64,000 bases of DNA from an uncultured Alphaproteobacteria bacterium (GTDB lineage: Bacteria > Pseudomonadota > Alphaproteobacteria > HIMB59 > GCA-002718135): the NCBI GenBank assembly GCA_902595855.1, contig CACJRY010000002.1:1-64000 (forward strand). The letters are read 5' to 3'. Shown here piece by piece: positions 1 to 10,681 of this stretch. Position 1 is the stretch's first letter. Every line of letters begins with the position of its first letter. Both the position numbers and the translations under genes were made by a program. The notes beneath the pieces are model-generated. The model was not told the origin of the DNA. It ran no database searches and saw only the letters and a program-made list of their open reading frames with translations.

Positions 1-468
1 AAAGCGCTTTTAGCGAACAAAGTAGAAGATATGCTAAATACAGTTATTAGGCAGATCGCCTTTTTTCAATTTGAAAAAGAAGTTCATACTCTAAGAAAAA
101 ATTCTGAACTAAGCACCAATGAAATATGTGAAATATGGATGAATGTCCAAAAGGACAGTTTAGGACCATCAATAAAATATGAAGAGGAATATAAATATTT
201 TTGGAGCTATATTCCGCATTTTATTCATTCACCATTTTATGTATATGCATATGCCTTCGGAGATTGCCTAGTAAACTCATTGTTCAATACTTATGAGCAA
301 GGTTTAGAAAATTTTGAAAATAAATATATAGATTTACTTAAAAGTGGAGGTTCAAAAAAATATGATGAACTTTTTCAACCTTTCAATTTAGATTTATCTA
401 AAAAATCATTCTGGAAAAAGGGATTAAGTATGATTGAAAAGTTAATTGATGAATTAGAGACAATTTAA
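1..468 (+). CDS. Oligoendopeptidase F / M3 family peptidase, C-terminal part (5' end outside window)
   Basis: Frame is open from base 1 (KALLANKVEDMLNTVIRQIAFFQFEKEVH...); YIPHFIHSPFYVYAYAFGDCLVNSLF resembles the conserved C-terminal region of PepF-type M3 peptidases. Confidence 0.8.
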   Translation, partial: KALLANKVEDMLNTVIRQIAFFQFEKEVHTLRKNSELSTNEICEIWMNVQKDSLGPSIKYEEEYKYFWSYIPHFIHSPFYVYAYAFGDCLVNSLFNTYEQGLENFENKYIDLLKSGGSKKYDELFQPFNLDLSKKSFWKKGLSMIEKLIDELETI

Positions 469-1803
469 ATGTCAGATGCAGAGTCACTATCAATAGCTAA
501 ACAAATAAAACGTTATGCTCAAGTAGGTGGAGTTGTAGGAAAGCTTGCAACAAAATTAGCTAGTCAAAAGTATCTTGGTGTAAAATTAGATAAGGAAAAA
601 CACGCTCTAGAAATTAGGGAAGCGCTTGGTGGTATTAAAGGTCCTTTAATGAAAGTAGCTCAGTTATCAGCTACAATTCCTGATCTCTTGCCTGATGAGT
701 ATACAAAAGAGTTAATGCATCTTCAATCAAATGCGCCACCTATGGGTTGGTTATTCGTGAAAAGAAGAATGGCTTCTGAATTATCTTCTGATTGGTTAAA
801 AAATTTTAAAGAATTTGATAAAGAAGCAACTAGAGCTGCCTCTCTAGGACAAGTACATAAAGCAGTATTAAATAATTCTGAGACAGTTGCTTGCAAATTG
901 CAATACCCTGATATGCAATCAGCTGTGAGTGCAGATTTATCACAATTAAAAATGATTTTTTCCATCTACCAAACCTATAATAAGGCTATTAAAACTTCAG
1001 AGGTATACAAAGAAATAACCGAAAGATTAAATGAGGAGCTTGATTATGAAAGAGAAAAAAAGTTAATGAGTGTATTTAATAAAATCTTTTCAAAAAATAA
1101 ATTTATACATGTACCTAAAACTTATGAAAAATTAAGTACAAAAAGATTATTAACAATGTCTTGGTTGGAAGGTAAATCAATTTTAACATTCAAAGATGCA
1201 AAAAAAGACGTAAGAAATTCTCTTGCTAGAAATATGTATTATGCCTGGTACAAACCTTTTTTTGAATACGGTGTTATTCATGGGGATCCTCATTTAGGTA
1301 ATTATTCTGTTCAAGATGATTTAAGTATTAACCTTTATGATTTTGGTTGTATGAGAATTTTTAAGTCTAATTTTATAAAAGGAGTAATAGATTTGTATTT
1401 TGCTTTACAAAAAAATGACGAAGCTCTTGCTGTTCATGCTTATGAACAATGGGGATTCAAAGATATCACAAAAGAAAAGTTAAAAATACTTAGTAAATGG
1501 GCTAATTTTTTGTATGCTCCTTTGATGGAAGATAAAGTTCAAAAAATTCAGGAGAGTGATAGCGGAGTATATGGTGCTCAAATTGCATCTGAAGTTCATC
1601 GGGAATTAAAAAAAATAGGTGGAGTTAAGCCCCCAAAAGAGTTTGTTTTCATGGATAGAGCAGCTGTAGGTTTGGGATCAGTATTTATGCATTTAAAAGC
1701 TGAAGTTAACTGGTATAGAGTCTTCCATGAGCTAATAGATAATTTTGATCAAAAAAAATTAACTGAAAAACAACAAAATACTTTAAAATTAGTTAACCTA
1801 TAA
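469..1803 (+). CDS. ABC1/AarF (UbiB-like) atypical kinase family protein
   Basis: KxGQ-like GPLMKVAQLSATIPDLLP, AAxxGQVH motif (AASLGQVHKA), VIHGDPHLGNY, YDFGCM. Confidence 0.88.
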   Translation: MSDAESLSIAKQIKRYAQVGGVVGKLATKLASQKYLGVKLDKEKHALEIREALGGIKGPLMKVAQLSATIPDLLPDEYTKELMHLQSNAPPMGWLFVKRRMASELSSDWLKNFKEFDKEATRAASLGQVHKAVLNNSETVACKLQYPDMQSAVSADLSQLKMIFSIYQTYNKAIKTSEVYKEITERLNEELDYEREKKLMSVFNKIFSKNKFIHVPKTYEKLSTKRLLTMSWLEGKSILTFKDAKKDVRNSLARNMYYAWYKPFFEYGVIHGDPHLGNYSVQDDLSINLYDFGCMRIFKSNFIKGVIDLYFALQKNDEALAVHAYEQWGFKDITKEKLKILSKWANFLYAPLMEDKVQKIQESDSGVYGAQIASEVHRELKKIGGVKPPKEFVFMDRAAVGLGSVFMHLKAEVNWYRVFHELIDNFDQKKLTEKQQNTLKLVNL

Positions 1804-1815
1804 CTATAAGCCCTT

Positions 1816-2937
1816 ATGCAAATTTCAGTATTAAAAGAAAATTTTAATAATGAAAACAGAGTAGCGTTAACTCCAGACACTATTAAACTTTTTCAAAGGT
1901 TGGGTTTAGAAGTTTTAATTGAAGATGGAGCAGGCAATAATTCAGGATATCCAAATGATCTTTATAAAGCAGGTGGAGCTAAGATAGTTTCACGAGATGA
2001 ATGTCTAAAGGCAAATATCTGTTTATGTGTAAAGATTCCAAATGATAATGATCTGCAACAATTAAATGAAAATACTGTTTTAATTGGTATTCTGAATCCA
2101 TATGAAAATAAAAAATATTTTAATACTTTGAATGAAAAGAAAATTATTTCTTGTTGCATGGAGCTTATTCCTAGAATTAGTAGAGCGCAAAGTATGGATG
2201 TATTATCATCTCAAGCAAATTTAGCTGGCTATAGAAGTGTAATTGATGCGGCAGAGCAATTTGGAAAAGCTTTTCCAATGATGATGACTGCAGCAGGAAG
2301 AGTTAATCCAGCAAAAGTTATGGTTTTAGGTGTCGGTGTTGCTGGATTGCAAGCAATTGCAACTGCAAAAAGGTTGGGAGCTGTAGTATCAGCAACTGAC
2401 GTTCGATCTGCCACTAAGGAACAAGTAGAGAGTTTAGGTGGAAAATTTATCATGGTTGAAGATGAAGCGTCAACTAATGCTGAGACTGAAGGTGGTTATG
2501 CCAAGGAAATGAGCGAAGAATATAAAAAGAAGCAGGCTAAACTTATTGCTGAAACAATTGCAAAACAAGATATAGTAATTTGTACTGCTCTTATACCTGG
2601 AAAAAAAGCTCCAGTTTTAATTTCACAAGAGATGGTTGAGTCTATGGCATCTGGATCAGTTGTAGTTGATCTTGCTGTTGAGGCAGGAGGCAATTGTCCT
2701 CTCAGCAAAGAGGGTGAAATTGTAGATCATGGAGGAGTTAAAATTGTTGGATATGCAAATGTGCCAGGCAGAGTGGCAAAAGATGCTTCTGCTTTATATG
2801 CAAAAAATATTTTTAATTTTTTGAGTTTAATTATAAACAAAGATGATAAAAAAATTAATTTCAACTGGGAAGATGAAATAGTTAATGCCGTCACATTGAC
2901 ATACGAAGGAAAATTAAGATTGGAGCAGTTTAATTAA
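1816..2937 (+). CDS. pntA: NAD(P) transhydrogenase subunit alpha part 1
   Basis: AlaDH/PNT N-terminal domain; VMVLGVGVAGLQAIATAKRLGAVVSATDVR; followed by the PntA-2 and PntB ORFs. Confidence 0.95.
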   Translation: MQISVLKENFNNENRVALTPDTIKLFQRLGLEVLIEDGAGNNSGYPNDLYKAGGAKIVSRDECLKANICLCVKIPNDNDLQQLNENTVLIGILNPYENKKYFNTLNEKKIISCCMELIPRISRAQSMDVLSSQANLAGYRSVIDAAEQFGKAFPMMMTAAGRVNPAKVMVLGVGVAGLQAIATAKRLGAVVSATDVRSATKEQVESLGGKFIMVEDEASTNAETEGGYAKEMSEEYKKKQAKLIAETIAKQDIVICTALIPGKKAPVLISQEMVESMASGSVVVDLAVEAGGNCPLSKEGEIVDHGGVKIVGYANVPGRVAKDASALYAKNIFNFLSLIINKDDKKINFNWEDEIVNAVTLTYEGKLRLEQFN

Positions 2938-2938
2938 T

Positions 2939-3256
2939 ATGGAAGCACATAGCTCAGAAGTTTTTGTTATAGGGTTAACAGTTTTTTTTCTAGCTTGTAT
3001 TATTGGATATTATGTAGTTTGGTCTGTTACCCCAGCATTACACAGTCCTTTAATGGGTGTTACTAATGCAATTTCAAGCGTGATCATTGTCGGAGCTATT
3101 TTAGCCGCAGGCCCTCTAGGACATGATACATCCAAAATATTTGGAATTATAGGAGTAGTTCTTGCCTCTGTAAATATTTTTGGTGGTTTTATTGTAACCT
3201 ATAGAATGTTATCGATGTTTAAAAAGAAACCTAAAAAAGAACAAAAGGATAAATAA
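2939..3256 (+). CDS. pntAB: NAD(P) transhydrogenase subunit alpha part 2 (membrane)
   Basis: FFLACIIGYYVVWSVTPALHSPLMGVTNAISSVIIVGA. Confidence 0.95.
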   Translation: MEAHSSEVFVIGLTVFFLACIIGYYVVWSVTPALHSPLMGVTNAISSVIIVGAILAAGPLGHDTSKIFGIIGVVLASVNIFGGFIVTYRMLSMFKKKPKKEQKDK

Positions 3257-4648
3257 ATGTCAGCAAACATGGTTGCAGTTTTATACCTTATTTCAGCATT
3301 AATGTTCATTTTTGCTCTAAGAGGTTTATCACATCCTGAGTCTTCAAGGTTGGGTAATATTTTTGGAATAGTTGGAATGATAATAGCAATTATCACAACA
3401 CTCATGTTTAAATCTGTTCTTAGTTATGTTGAAATTGGAGCTGCGATTATAGTTGGTGGAGCAATTGGAACTTTTATTGCACTAAGAATAGAAATGACAG
3501 CCTTGCCACAGTTAGTTGCTGCTTTTCACAGTTTAGTGGGTATTGCTGCAGTTTTTGTTGCTGCTGCTGCTTTTTATGACCCGGCGTCTTTTGGAATTGG
3601 TAAAATAGGAGCTATAGGAAAAAGTAGCTTGATTGAAATGAGTATTGGAACCTTTATTGGTGCAATAACTTTTTCAGGATCAATTCTTGCATTTGGTAAA
3701 CTTCAAGGGACTGTATCAGGTAAGCCTATAGTATTTAAATTTCAGCACCATATTAATGCTTTAATACTATTATTTATAACATTCTTAATTGTGATTTTTT
3801 GTATTAACCAATCACCATCAATCTTTTGGACTATTGTATTTGTCTCTATCTTGTTAGGTTTCTTGGTTGTAATTCCAATAGGTGGAGCAGATATGCCAGT
3901 AGTAGTATCCATGTTGAATTCTTATTCTGGATGGGCTGCGTGTGGTATTGGTTTCACTCTTAGTAACAATCTATTAATTATTACTGGAGCTCTCGTTGGT
4001 GCCTCTGGAGCAATTCTTAGTTATATAATGAGCAAAGGTATGAATAGATCCATTATAAGTGTTGTGCTAGGTGGATTTGGAGGTGAACAAGCTGCAAGTA
4101 ATTCTGATGGTAACTCTGATAAAATAGTTAAACAAGGAAATGCAGAAGACGCTGCATATATTATGAAGAATGCTGACTCAGTAATTATAGTTCCTGGTTA
4201 CGGCATGGCTGTTGCGCAAGCTCAGCATGCACTTAGGGAAATGGGAGATATACTTAAAAAAGAGGGTATCAATGTCAGATATGCAATCCATCCAGTTGCT
4301 GGAAGAATGCCCGGCCACATGAATGTATTGCTTGCAGAAGCAAATGTGCCTTACGAAGAGGTATTAGAGCTTGATGAAATTAATCATGATTTTCCTATGA
4401 CCGAAGTATCTTTTGTTATTGGTGCAAATGATGTTACAAATCCTGCAGCAAAAACTGATGAAACTTCTCCTATCTACGGTATGCCTATTTTAGATGTTGA
4501 GAGATCACAAACTGTATTATTTGTAAAACGATCAATGGCTACCGGCTATTCAGGCGTTGATAATGAATTATTTTACAGAGATAATACTACTATGCTGTTT
4601 GGTGATGCAAAAAAAATGTGTGAGGATATTGTTAAAAGCTTAGCTTAA
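3257..4648 (+). CDS. pntB: NAD(P) transhydrogenase subunit beta
   Basis: TM domain plus C-terminal d[47 protein letters not shown]. Confidence 0.96.
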   Translation: MSANMVAVLYLISALMFIFALRGLSHPESSRLGNIFGIVGMIIAIITTLMFKSVLSYVEIGAAIIVGGAIGTFIALRIEMTALPQLVAAFHSLVGIAAVFVAAAAFYDPASFGIGKIGAIGKSSLIEMSIGTFIGAITFSGSILAFGKLQGTVSGKPIVFKFQHHINALILLFITFLIVIFCINQSPSIFWTIVFVSILLGFLVVIPIGGADMPVVVSMLNSYSGWAACGIGFTLSNNLLIITGALVGASGAILSYIMSKGMNRSIISVVLGGFGGEQAASNSDGNSDKIVKQGNAEDAAYIMKNADSVIIVPGYGMAVAQAQHALREMGDILKKEGINVRYAIHPVAGRMPGHMNVLLAEANVPYEEVLELDEINHDFPMTEVSFVIGANDVTNPAAKTDETSPIYGMPILDVERSQTVLFVKRSMATGYSGVDNELFYRDNTTMLFGDAKKMCEDIVKSLA

Positions 4649-4842
4649 GAGTTATTTCTTCGAGCAGTTTTTCTTGATCTTCTAATATTCTCTTCTTTTT
4701 CTCTAGCTCTTTTAAGGCAAGGTTTTTCAAAATGTTTTCTGAGCTTCATTTCTTTATAAAGTCCTTCTCTTTGCATCTTCTTTTTAAGACTTCTTATAGC
4801 TTGCTCTACGTTATTATCTTTTACATTTACGAATAGTGTCAT
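4645..4842 (-). CDS. rpsU: 30S ribosomal protein bS21 (start set at [16 protein letters not shown])
   Basis: [40 protein letters not shown]; internal ATG of the listed ORF preferred. Confidence 0.93.
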   Translation of the reverse strand: MTLFVNVKDNNVEQAIRSLKKKMQREGLYKEMKLRKHFEKPCLKRAREKEENIRRSRKTARRNNS

Positions 4843-4940
4843 AATCTGGAGGGCATTTAACACAAACTTATATTTAATGCAAATACTGAAATCTGTTTAA
4901 AAATATTGGTATAATGTTCATTTATGACTATATAATTAGA

Positions 4941-5477
4941 GTGGCAATTTTAAAAATAGCAAAATTAGGTCATCCAGTTTTAATAAAAAAAACTAATGAA
5001 ATTAATAACTTAAATAAAGTTGATTTAAAAAAAATTGTATTTGATATGTCTCAAACAATGCTGGATGCGAATGGTATAGGTCTTGCCGCTCCACAGGTTC
5101 ATCTTTCACATAGAATGTTTATTTATAGAAATCCAGATATTGAAGAAGAAGATAAAATAAATATTTCAGTTTTTATTAATCCATCTGTTGAGAATATCTC
5201 AGATGAAACAGAGGATGATTGGGAAGGTTGTTTGTCGATTCCTGGTATGTCTGGTTTAGTAAGAAGACATAAACGAATTAAGTACTCAGCTATCGACTTG
5301 AATGGAGAAAATATAACAGGAGAGGTTGAAGGATTACACGCAAGAATAATTCAACATGAGTTCGATCATCTCAACGGTATTTTATATATATCTAGATTGG
5401 CACATAAAAATGCATTTGGATATTCTGAAGAAATAGAAAAATTTTGGAAAAACAATCATGATGAAAACTCAAAATAA
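4941..5477 (+). CDS. def: Peptide deformylase (GTG start proposed; listed ORF begins at 4914)
   Basis: GIGLAAPQVH, EGCLSIPG, QHEFDHLNGILY motifs. Confidence 0.95.
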   Translation: MAILKIAKLGHPVLIKKTNEINNLNKVDLKKIVFDMSQTMLDANGIGLAAPQVHLSHRMFIYRNPDIEEEDKINISVFINPSVENISDETEDDWEGCLSIPGMSGLVRRHKRIKYSAIDLNGENITGEVEGLHARIIQHEFDHLNGILYISRLAHKNAFGYSEEIEKFWKNNHDENSK

Positions 5478-6099
5478 ATATCTCTATAATAAAAGATTAA
5501 AAATATTAAAATTAGCAAAAAACATCATTTCAGAGGAAGGCTTAAATTCAAACACTTTTCAAATAATTGCTTCAAAGCACAAATTGAATATCAGTGAAAT
5601 ATACTTATTATTCCCCGATCATAATAAAGATTTGTTAAAATTTTCGTTAGATCAATTAAATATTGAGCTTAAAGAATATTGTAAATCAATAGATTTAATA
5701 CGATTACCTGTACATAAAAGGATAAGAAAGATATTGCTTTCTAAATTTGAGATTATGAATAAAGAAAAAAATTTTTATAAAAAAATATTCTTAAACTCTT
5801 TAATACCTAATAAAAATATTTCTTTACCAACTCAGTTATACAAAAGTATTGATCAGATATGGTATTTAGCAGGAGATACATCAGTTGACTTCAATTTCTA
5901 TACTAAAAGATTAATTTTAGCTGGTATTTATTCCAGAGTTATTCTCTTTTTTATTAATAATGATAATCAACAAGAACTTGAGAATGTCTTAGATTTAAAC
6001 TTAAAAAAAGTAGCTAGAATACCTGAAATAAAATCAAAGATAAAAATCCTCAAGGATTATTTTCCAAATGTAATGAAGTTTGTCAAAAATTCAATTTAA
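5458..6099 (+). CDS. COQ9 family (ubiquinone biosynthesis) protein
   Basis: TetR-like N-terminal helices and COQ9-like C-terminus (QIWYLAGDTSVDFNFYTKRLILAGIYS); neighbours rpsU as in other alphaproteobacteria. Confidence 0.82.
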   Translation: MMKTQNKYLYNKRLKILKLAKNIISEEGLNSNTFQIIASKHKLNISEIYLLFPDHNKDLLKFSLDQLNIELKEYCKSIDLIRLPVHKRIRKILLSKFEIMNKEKNFYKKIFLNSLIPNKNISLPTQLYKSIDQIWYLAGDTSVDFNFYTKRLILAGIYSRVILFFINNDNQQELENVLDLNLKKVARIPEIKSKIKILKDYFPNVMKFVKNSI

Positions 6100-6296
6100 G
6101 CTATACTATCTGGTTCTAGTTCACTTCTAAGATAGGCAATTTTATCTTTTAAAACTAACTTTCTTTTTTTTAATCTTTGTATTTGCAAAAAATCAACAGT
6201 GTGTTTTTCTTGTAATTGAATTAAGATTTGATCAAGATCTGAGTGCTCTTGTTCATATTCTTTTAACTTTTCAATTAATTTACTATTATTAGTCAT
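6096..6296 (-). CDS. YdcH/DUF465 family small coiled-coil protein
   Basis: EQEHSDLDQILIQLQEKHTVDFLQIQRLKKRKLVLKDKIAYLRSEL. Confidence 0.75.
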   Translation of the reverse strand: MTNNSKLIEKLKEYEQEHSDLDQILIQLQEKHTVDFLQIQRLKKRKLVLKDKIAYLRSELEPDSIA

Positions 6297-6341
6297 AAAA
6301 TTAAAAATTTATCTTATAGAATAATAGTATATAAGCTCGTC

Positions 6342-7427
6342 GTGGTAAAAAAAATAGGTATTTTAACTAGTGGTGGAGATTGTGCTGGCTTAAATGCAGT
6401 AATAAGGGCAGTTACACTACGAGCATCAAATGAATACGGATGGAAAGTCTATGGACTAAGAGATGGCACTTTAGGACTAATGAAGAACCCTATTGATGTT
6501 GTAGAATTAAAACCAGAGTTTTTTGATGGAAATTTAATGAGAATGGGTGGAACATTTTTGGGTTCTAATAATAAAGGAAATCCATTTGGCACTATTGAAA
6601 AAAATGGAAAAAAATTTGAGATATCTGAGCTAATTATAAATAGCTTTAAGAAATTAGAATTAGACGCATTAATTGGTATAGGAGGGGATGGTAGTTTAAA
6701 AATACTTCAATCTTTGACAAAAAAAGGAAATATTAAATTTATAGGAATTCCAAAAACTATTGATAATGATGTTAAATATAATGAACTTTCAATAGGATAT
6801 GATACAGCAGTTGATGTAGCTACCAATGCATTAGATATGCTTCAACCTACTGCTGCCAGTCATAGAAGGGCAATGATTCTTGAGGTCATGGGAAGAGATG
6901 CAGGCCATATAGCTTTGAATGCAGGTATTGCAGGTGGAGCAGATGTAATTTTAATCCCAGAAATACCATACTCAATAAAAGGAATTGCAGAGCATATTGA
7001 TAAAATAAGAAGTAAAGGAAGAAATCATGCTCTTATAGTTGTTGCAGAAGCAGTAAAAAAAGAAGATGGAAAAAAAGCAACTATAAAATTTGTAGATGGA
7101 CAAGTTAGATTAGGTGGTATTGGAGCTTATTTAGGGGACGAGATATATAAACTCACTGATGCAGAAACTCGTGTAACTGTTCTTGGTCATGTTCAAAGAG
7201 GGGCTCAACCAACACATAGAGATAGAATGATTGCTAGTGCTTTTGGGGTTAAAGCAGTAGATTTAATTGCGAATGAAAAATATAATAGAGTTGTAGTTTG
7301 GCAAGATAGAAGTGTGAAAGACGTTTCTTTAGATGATATTGCTGGAAAATCACAAACGTTGAGTAAAACTGATCCGTTGATTGGAGTAGCTAGAGGTTTA
7401 GGTATTTACATAGGTGAATTTAATTAA
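6342..7427 (+). CDS. pfkA: 6-phosphofructokinase (GTG start)
   Basis: LTSGGDCAGLNAVIRA, GIGGDGSL, PKTIDNDV, MGRDAGHIAL. Confidence 0.93.
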   Translation: MVKKIGILTSGGDCAGLNAVIRAVTLRASNEYGWKVYGLRDGTLGLMKNPIDVVELKPEFFDGNLMRMGGTFLGSNNKGNPFGTIEKNGKKFEISELIINSFKKLELDALIGIGGDGSLKILQSLTKKGNIKFIGIPKTIDNDVKYNELSIGYDTAVDVATNALDMLQPTAASHRRAMILEVMGRDAGHIALNAGIAGGADVILIPEIPYSIKGIAEHIDKIRSKGRNHALIVVAEAVKKEDGKKATIKFVDGQVRLGGIGAYLGDEIYKLTDAETRVTVLGHVQRGAQPTHRDRMIASAFGVKAVDLIANEKYNRVVVWQDRSVKDVSLDDIAGKSQTLSKTDPLIGVARGLGIYIGEFN

Positions 7428-8188
7428 AAATTACCGATTTTTTTCCAAAGATAAAAATATATTCGATATGGTAAAATTCTTAATAATTTTACGATGAATA
7501 CAATTATAAAAGGAAAATAAATTTCAAATCTTTTTTTAAAAACTAAACCTTTATATATTTTTTCAGCAGCAAATTCAGCAGATTTTAAAAAGGGCATTTT
7601 AAAAGAGTTTAATCTTGTGGCCTCTGTATCAATAAACCCAGGGTTAATTACTTTTATTGCAATTCCAATCTTTTTGAAATCAAAAAAAAGACTTTCAGCA
7701 AGATTTAATTGTGCTGCTTTTGTCATTCCATAAGCGCCGGAAGTTGGCCAACCCCTATAACCAATAGGAGATGAAACTATTGCAATAGTACTTCCTCTAT
7801 TTTTCATTAAATCTTTAAGAATATTGATACAGTACAGTGTACCCTTTAAATTAACATCAATTAGTAATTCATAGTTTTCAATATCAAATTCTTGACTTTT
7901 ATTAGGAGAATATGCTGCAGCATTTAATAGAGCAGTATTAATTGCACCTATTTCATTTTCGATAAATAAAATAGTTTTTTTAACTTCATCTTGATTGGTA
8001 ATGTCACATTTAGCTATATATAGATTTTTAAAATTGGGTTGGTCTTGCAACTTTTCTTTAGCTGTTTTTAATTTTTTAATGTTACTTGAACTGATAACTA
8101 CAATCCAATTATTTTTTAAATAATGTTTTGCTGTAGCAAATCCAATTCCAGATGAGCCTCCTGTTATCCAAATTATATTAGGAGTCAT
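7424..8188 (-). CDS. SDR family NAD(P)-dependent oxidoreductase
   Basis: ITGGSSGIGFATAKHY Rossmann motif, NAAAYSP, YGMTKAA (YxxxK), VNPGFIDTEAT. Confidence 0.9.
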   Translation of the reverse strand: MTPNIIWITGGSSGIGFATAKHYLKNNWIVVISSSNIKKLKTAKEKLQDQPNFKNLYIAKCDITNQDEVKKTILFIENEIGAINTALLNAAAYSPNKSQEFDIENYELLIDVNLKGTLYCINILKDLMKNRGSTIAIVSSPIGYRGWPTSGAYGMTKAAQLNLAESLFFDFKKIGIAIKVINPGFIDTEATRLNSFKMPFLKSAEFAAEKIYKGLVFKKRFEIYFPFIIVFIVKLLRILPYRIYFYLWKKIGNF

Positions 8189-8865
8189 TACTTTGTCAAA
8201 TCAGTTCTTATTATAGTTATTGTTTTTTTATCTTTAGGATTCTGAAACTCCATTTTTAAAAGTTCATCTTTATAATACCAAAGAGTATATTCAGGAAAAG
8301 GCCCCAAATCTTTAGGGTTAAGAGAAGCATTAAAAATAAATTTTTCGGTCTTAAACTTAGAGTTATTAATTTTTATATTTTCATTTTTTAGTTTTTCAAC
8401 ATTAATCTCTCTTACAATTCCTTTTTGTGTATCAAATACCTCATTTTCTTTAAGCATTTTCTTATTCCAGTAATTGAGAGGAACAATATTTTCATTCATT
8501 TTAATTAATCCATCCATACCGGTAGCTATAAACATTCCATTCTCATCCTTACCATCAATTTTATATTCTCTATCATCCTCAAAATCAGTAAAACCATTAA
8601 TGGCTATGAAATTCCCATTTCTCCAAGTTTCTTTTGTTTCCTGAAAAAATTTGTAAGCTGGGATAAATAAAACTTTTACTTCAATATCTAAAACAGAATG
8701 TAAGATTAAATTTTCATTTTCCTTTATAAACTTTGTAGTTAAATTACCTATAACTTTGTTTTTTCTTATTACATCAAAATTAACTTCATTATCATCTGGA
8801 ACAGGAAATGCATGGGCTTTTATTAATAATGTAGAAAAAATAAATAATAAAAATAAAACTCTCAT
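8188..8865 (-). CDS. Secreted DUF6134-like protein
   Basis: N-terminal signal peptide; NEVNFDVIRKNKVIGNLTTKF ... LWYYKDELLKMEF pattern. Confidence 0.6.
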   Translation of the reverse strand: MRVLFLLFIFSTLLIKAHAFPVPDDNEVNFDVIRKNKVIGNLTTKFIKENENLILHSVLDIEVKVLFIPAYKFFQETKETWRNGNFIAINGFTDFEDDREYKIDGKDENGMFIATGMDGLIKMNENIVPLNYWNKKMLKENEVFDTQKGIVREINVEKLKNENIKINNSKFKTEKFIFNASLNPKDLGPFPEYTLWYYKDELLKMEFQNPKDKKTITIIRTDLTK

Positions 8866-9584
8866 CCTTTTAATCTTAAAGTTGATCTACCCCCATCAAT
8901 ATGAAATATTTGACCAGTAATCCAGTTATTTTTTTGACCTAAAAGAAAAGATGCTAAAGCTCCAAAATCTTCACCCTGTCCTATTTTTGGTATTGGATGC
9001 ATACTTTCTATAGCCTTTCTTATATTTTCATTACTAACCATTTTTTGTGACATTTTTGAGTCAGTTAGGCTAGGTGCTATACAATTAACCCTGATTTTGG
9101 GCGCAAATTCTGCGGCTAAACTTAGGGTCAACCCTTCAATAGCACCTTTGGACGAAGAAATGATGGAATGATTTGTAAAACCCTGCTGAACTGCAATTGT
9201 TGAAAAAAGAAGAATTGATCCATTATTTTTAGCTAAACTTTCAATATTTGATTTAATTGCATTTATGGCTCCAAGGGTATTGATCTTAAAACTTTCAATG
9301 AAATCATCATCTTTAGTTATTTTAATTGGTTTTAAATTAATAGAGCCAACACAGTAAGCCAGTCCATTAACTGTATCTGCATGTTTTTTTGATATTTGAT
9401 CAATATGATCTTTTTCCAGAACATCACAAACTTCATATTCACAATTAATTTCTTTTGATTTTTTAATTAATTCTTCTTCATTTCTTGAAATAAGAATTGG
9501 AGAATAACCCTCCTCAGTTATTTGTTTTGCAATAGAAAAACCAATAGTTCCTGTTCCTCCAAAAATAAGCATTTTTTTACTCAT
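8862..9584 (-). CDS. SDR family oxidoreductase
   Basis: IFGGTGTIGFSIAKQI, SSKGAIEGLTLSLAAEFAPKIRVNCIAPSLTDSKM. Confidence 0.88.
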   Translation of the reverse strand: MSKKMLIFGGTGTIGFSIAKQITEEGYSPILISRNEEELIKKSKEINCEYEVCDVLEKDHIDQISKKHADTVNGLAYCVGSINLKPIKITKDDDFIESFKINTLGAINAIKSNIESLAKNNGSILLFSTIAVQQGFTNHSIISSSKGAIEGLTLSLAAEFAPKIRVNCIAPSLTDSKMSQKMVSNENIRKAIESMHPIPKIGQGEDFGALASFLLGQKNNWITGQIFHIDGGRSTLRLKG

Positions 9585-9585
9585 A

Positions 9586-10629
9586 TTAAACTCCTCTGAT
9601 TGTTGATTTGAAATAAGCTAAGAATAAAACTGATAATAAAAGTATTGAGTTTGCTTGATGTAAGCTGGCATATTGTATGGAAACATTTGATAGTAAGGCC
9701 ATCACTCCAAGAAAAAATTGCAAGCTTAGTATTAACAATACAAGAACAGTAATTTTTTTTTGTAACTCTATAAACTTACTTATAAATAAATATAAAAATA
9801 GTGAAAATGTATATATGAAAGTTATAGTGGCTATCCATCTGTGATTAAAATTTATTGTGACAGTATTTTCAAATAAATTAAAGATACCCATTTCCTCTAA
9901 GTAAATATCATCTGGTATAATTTTTCCATTCATTAATGGATAAGTATTAAACGATTGACCTGCATGTGAACCTGCCATAAAACCACCACTTAAAATAGTT
10001 ATAAAAACAAGTAATATAGATACAAGTATTAAGGATTTTTTAGATTTAATATCTATGAAATTTTTGCTTGTTAAATGAAAATATTCAATCGTTGTCCAAA
10101 GCAAAAGTGCATAAATAATAATTGCATTAGATAGATGAAATGTTAATCGATAGGGACTCACGTAAGGGTCGTTTTGAAGCCCACTTTTAACCATCCACCA
10201 GCCGACTAATGCCTGTATTAAACCCAGACTAAAAATAATAGTAAATCTTTTATAGAAAAAGATATTAAGATATTTTTTGAAATAGAAAAAAAGAAATGGC
10301 AATACAAAAACAACACCAATTAATCTTGCAAAGAACCTATGAAACCATTCCCACCAAAAAATATATTTAAATCCTTCTAATGTAATATTTTTATTAACGT
10401 ACAAATATTCGGGAGTTTGTTGGTAGTCGTTGAAAACTTTTAGCCACTGACTTTGATTTATGGGAGGTAAAGTTCCAAGCAAGGGACGCCAGTCTACCAT
10501 AGAAAGTCCTGAGTCGGTAAGTCTGGTCAAGCCTCCTATTATAATTATCAAGAAAACCATTATGGTTAATAATATTAGCCATAACATCACTGGTTTATGA
10601 TAATTTAAGTTTAAGTCAGTAGATTGCAT
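9586..10629 (-). CDS. ctaA: Heme A synthase, COX15/CtaA family
   Basis: GGLTRLTDSGLSMVDWRPLLGTLPP, EWFHRFFARLIGVVFVLPF, GSHAGQSFNTYPLM. Confidence 0.94.
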   Translation of the reverse strand: MQSTDLNLNYHKPVMLWLILLTIMVFLIIIIGGLTRLTDSGLSMVDWRPLLGTLPPINQSQWLKVFNDYQQTPEYLYVNKNITLEGFKYIFWWEWFHRFFARLIGVVFVLPFLFFYFKKYLNIFFYKRFTIIFSLGLIQALVGWWMVKSGLQNDPYVSPYRLTFHLSNAIIIYALLLWTTIEYFHLTSKNFIDIKSKKSLILVSILLVFITILSGGFMAGSHAGQSFNTYPLMNGKIIPDDIYLEEMGIFNLFENTVTINFNHRWIATITFIYTFSLFLYLFISKFIELQKKITVLVLLILSLQFFLGVMALLSNVSIQYASLHQANSILLLSVLFLAYFKSTIRGV

Positions 10630-10642
10630 AAAAGTTAATATA

Positions 10643-10652
10643 TTGTATACAA
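10643..10652. promoter_or_regulatory. Palindrome TTGTATACAA (putative MarR operator, copy 1)
   Basis: Exact palindrome in the intergenic space between divergent heme A synthase and the reductase gene; same core repeated twice before the MarR gene. Confidence 0.65.
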
Positions 10653-10681
10653 ATAGTAATAAAAGTTGTTATTTAAATCCC

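Noticed and set aside
10643-10681. Track's N-terminal extension MYTNSNKSCYLNP on the reductase
   Set aside because: It starts with TTG inside the palindrome and is not family-like; ATG at 10682 opens directly into the FAD-binding motif.
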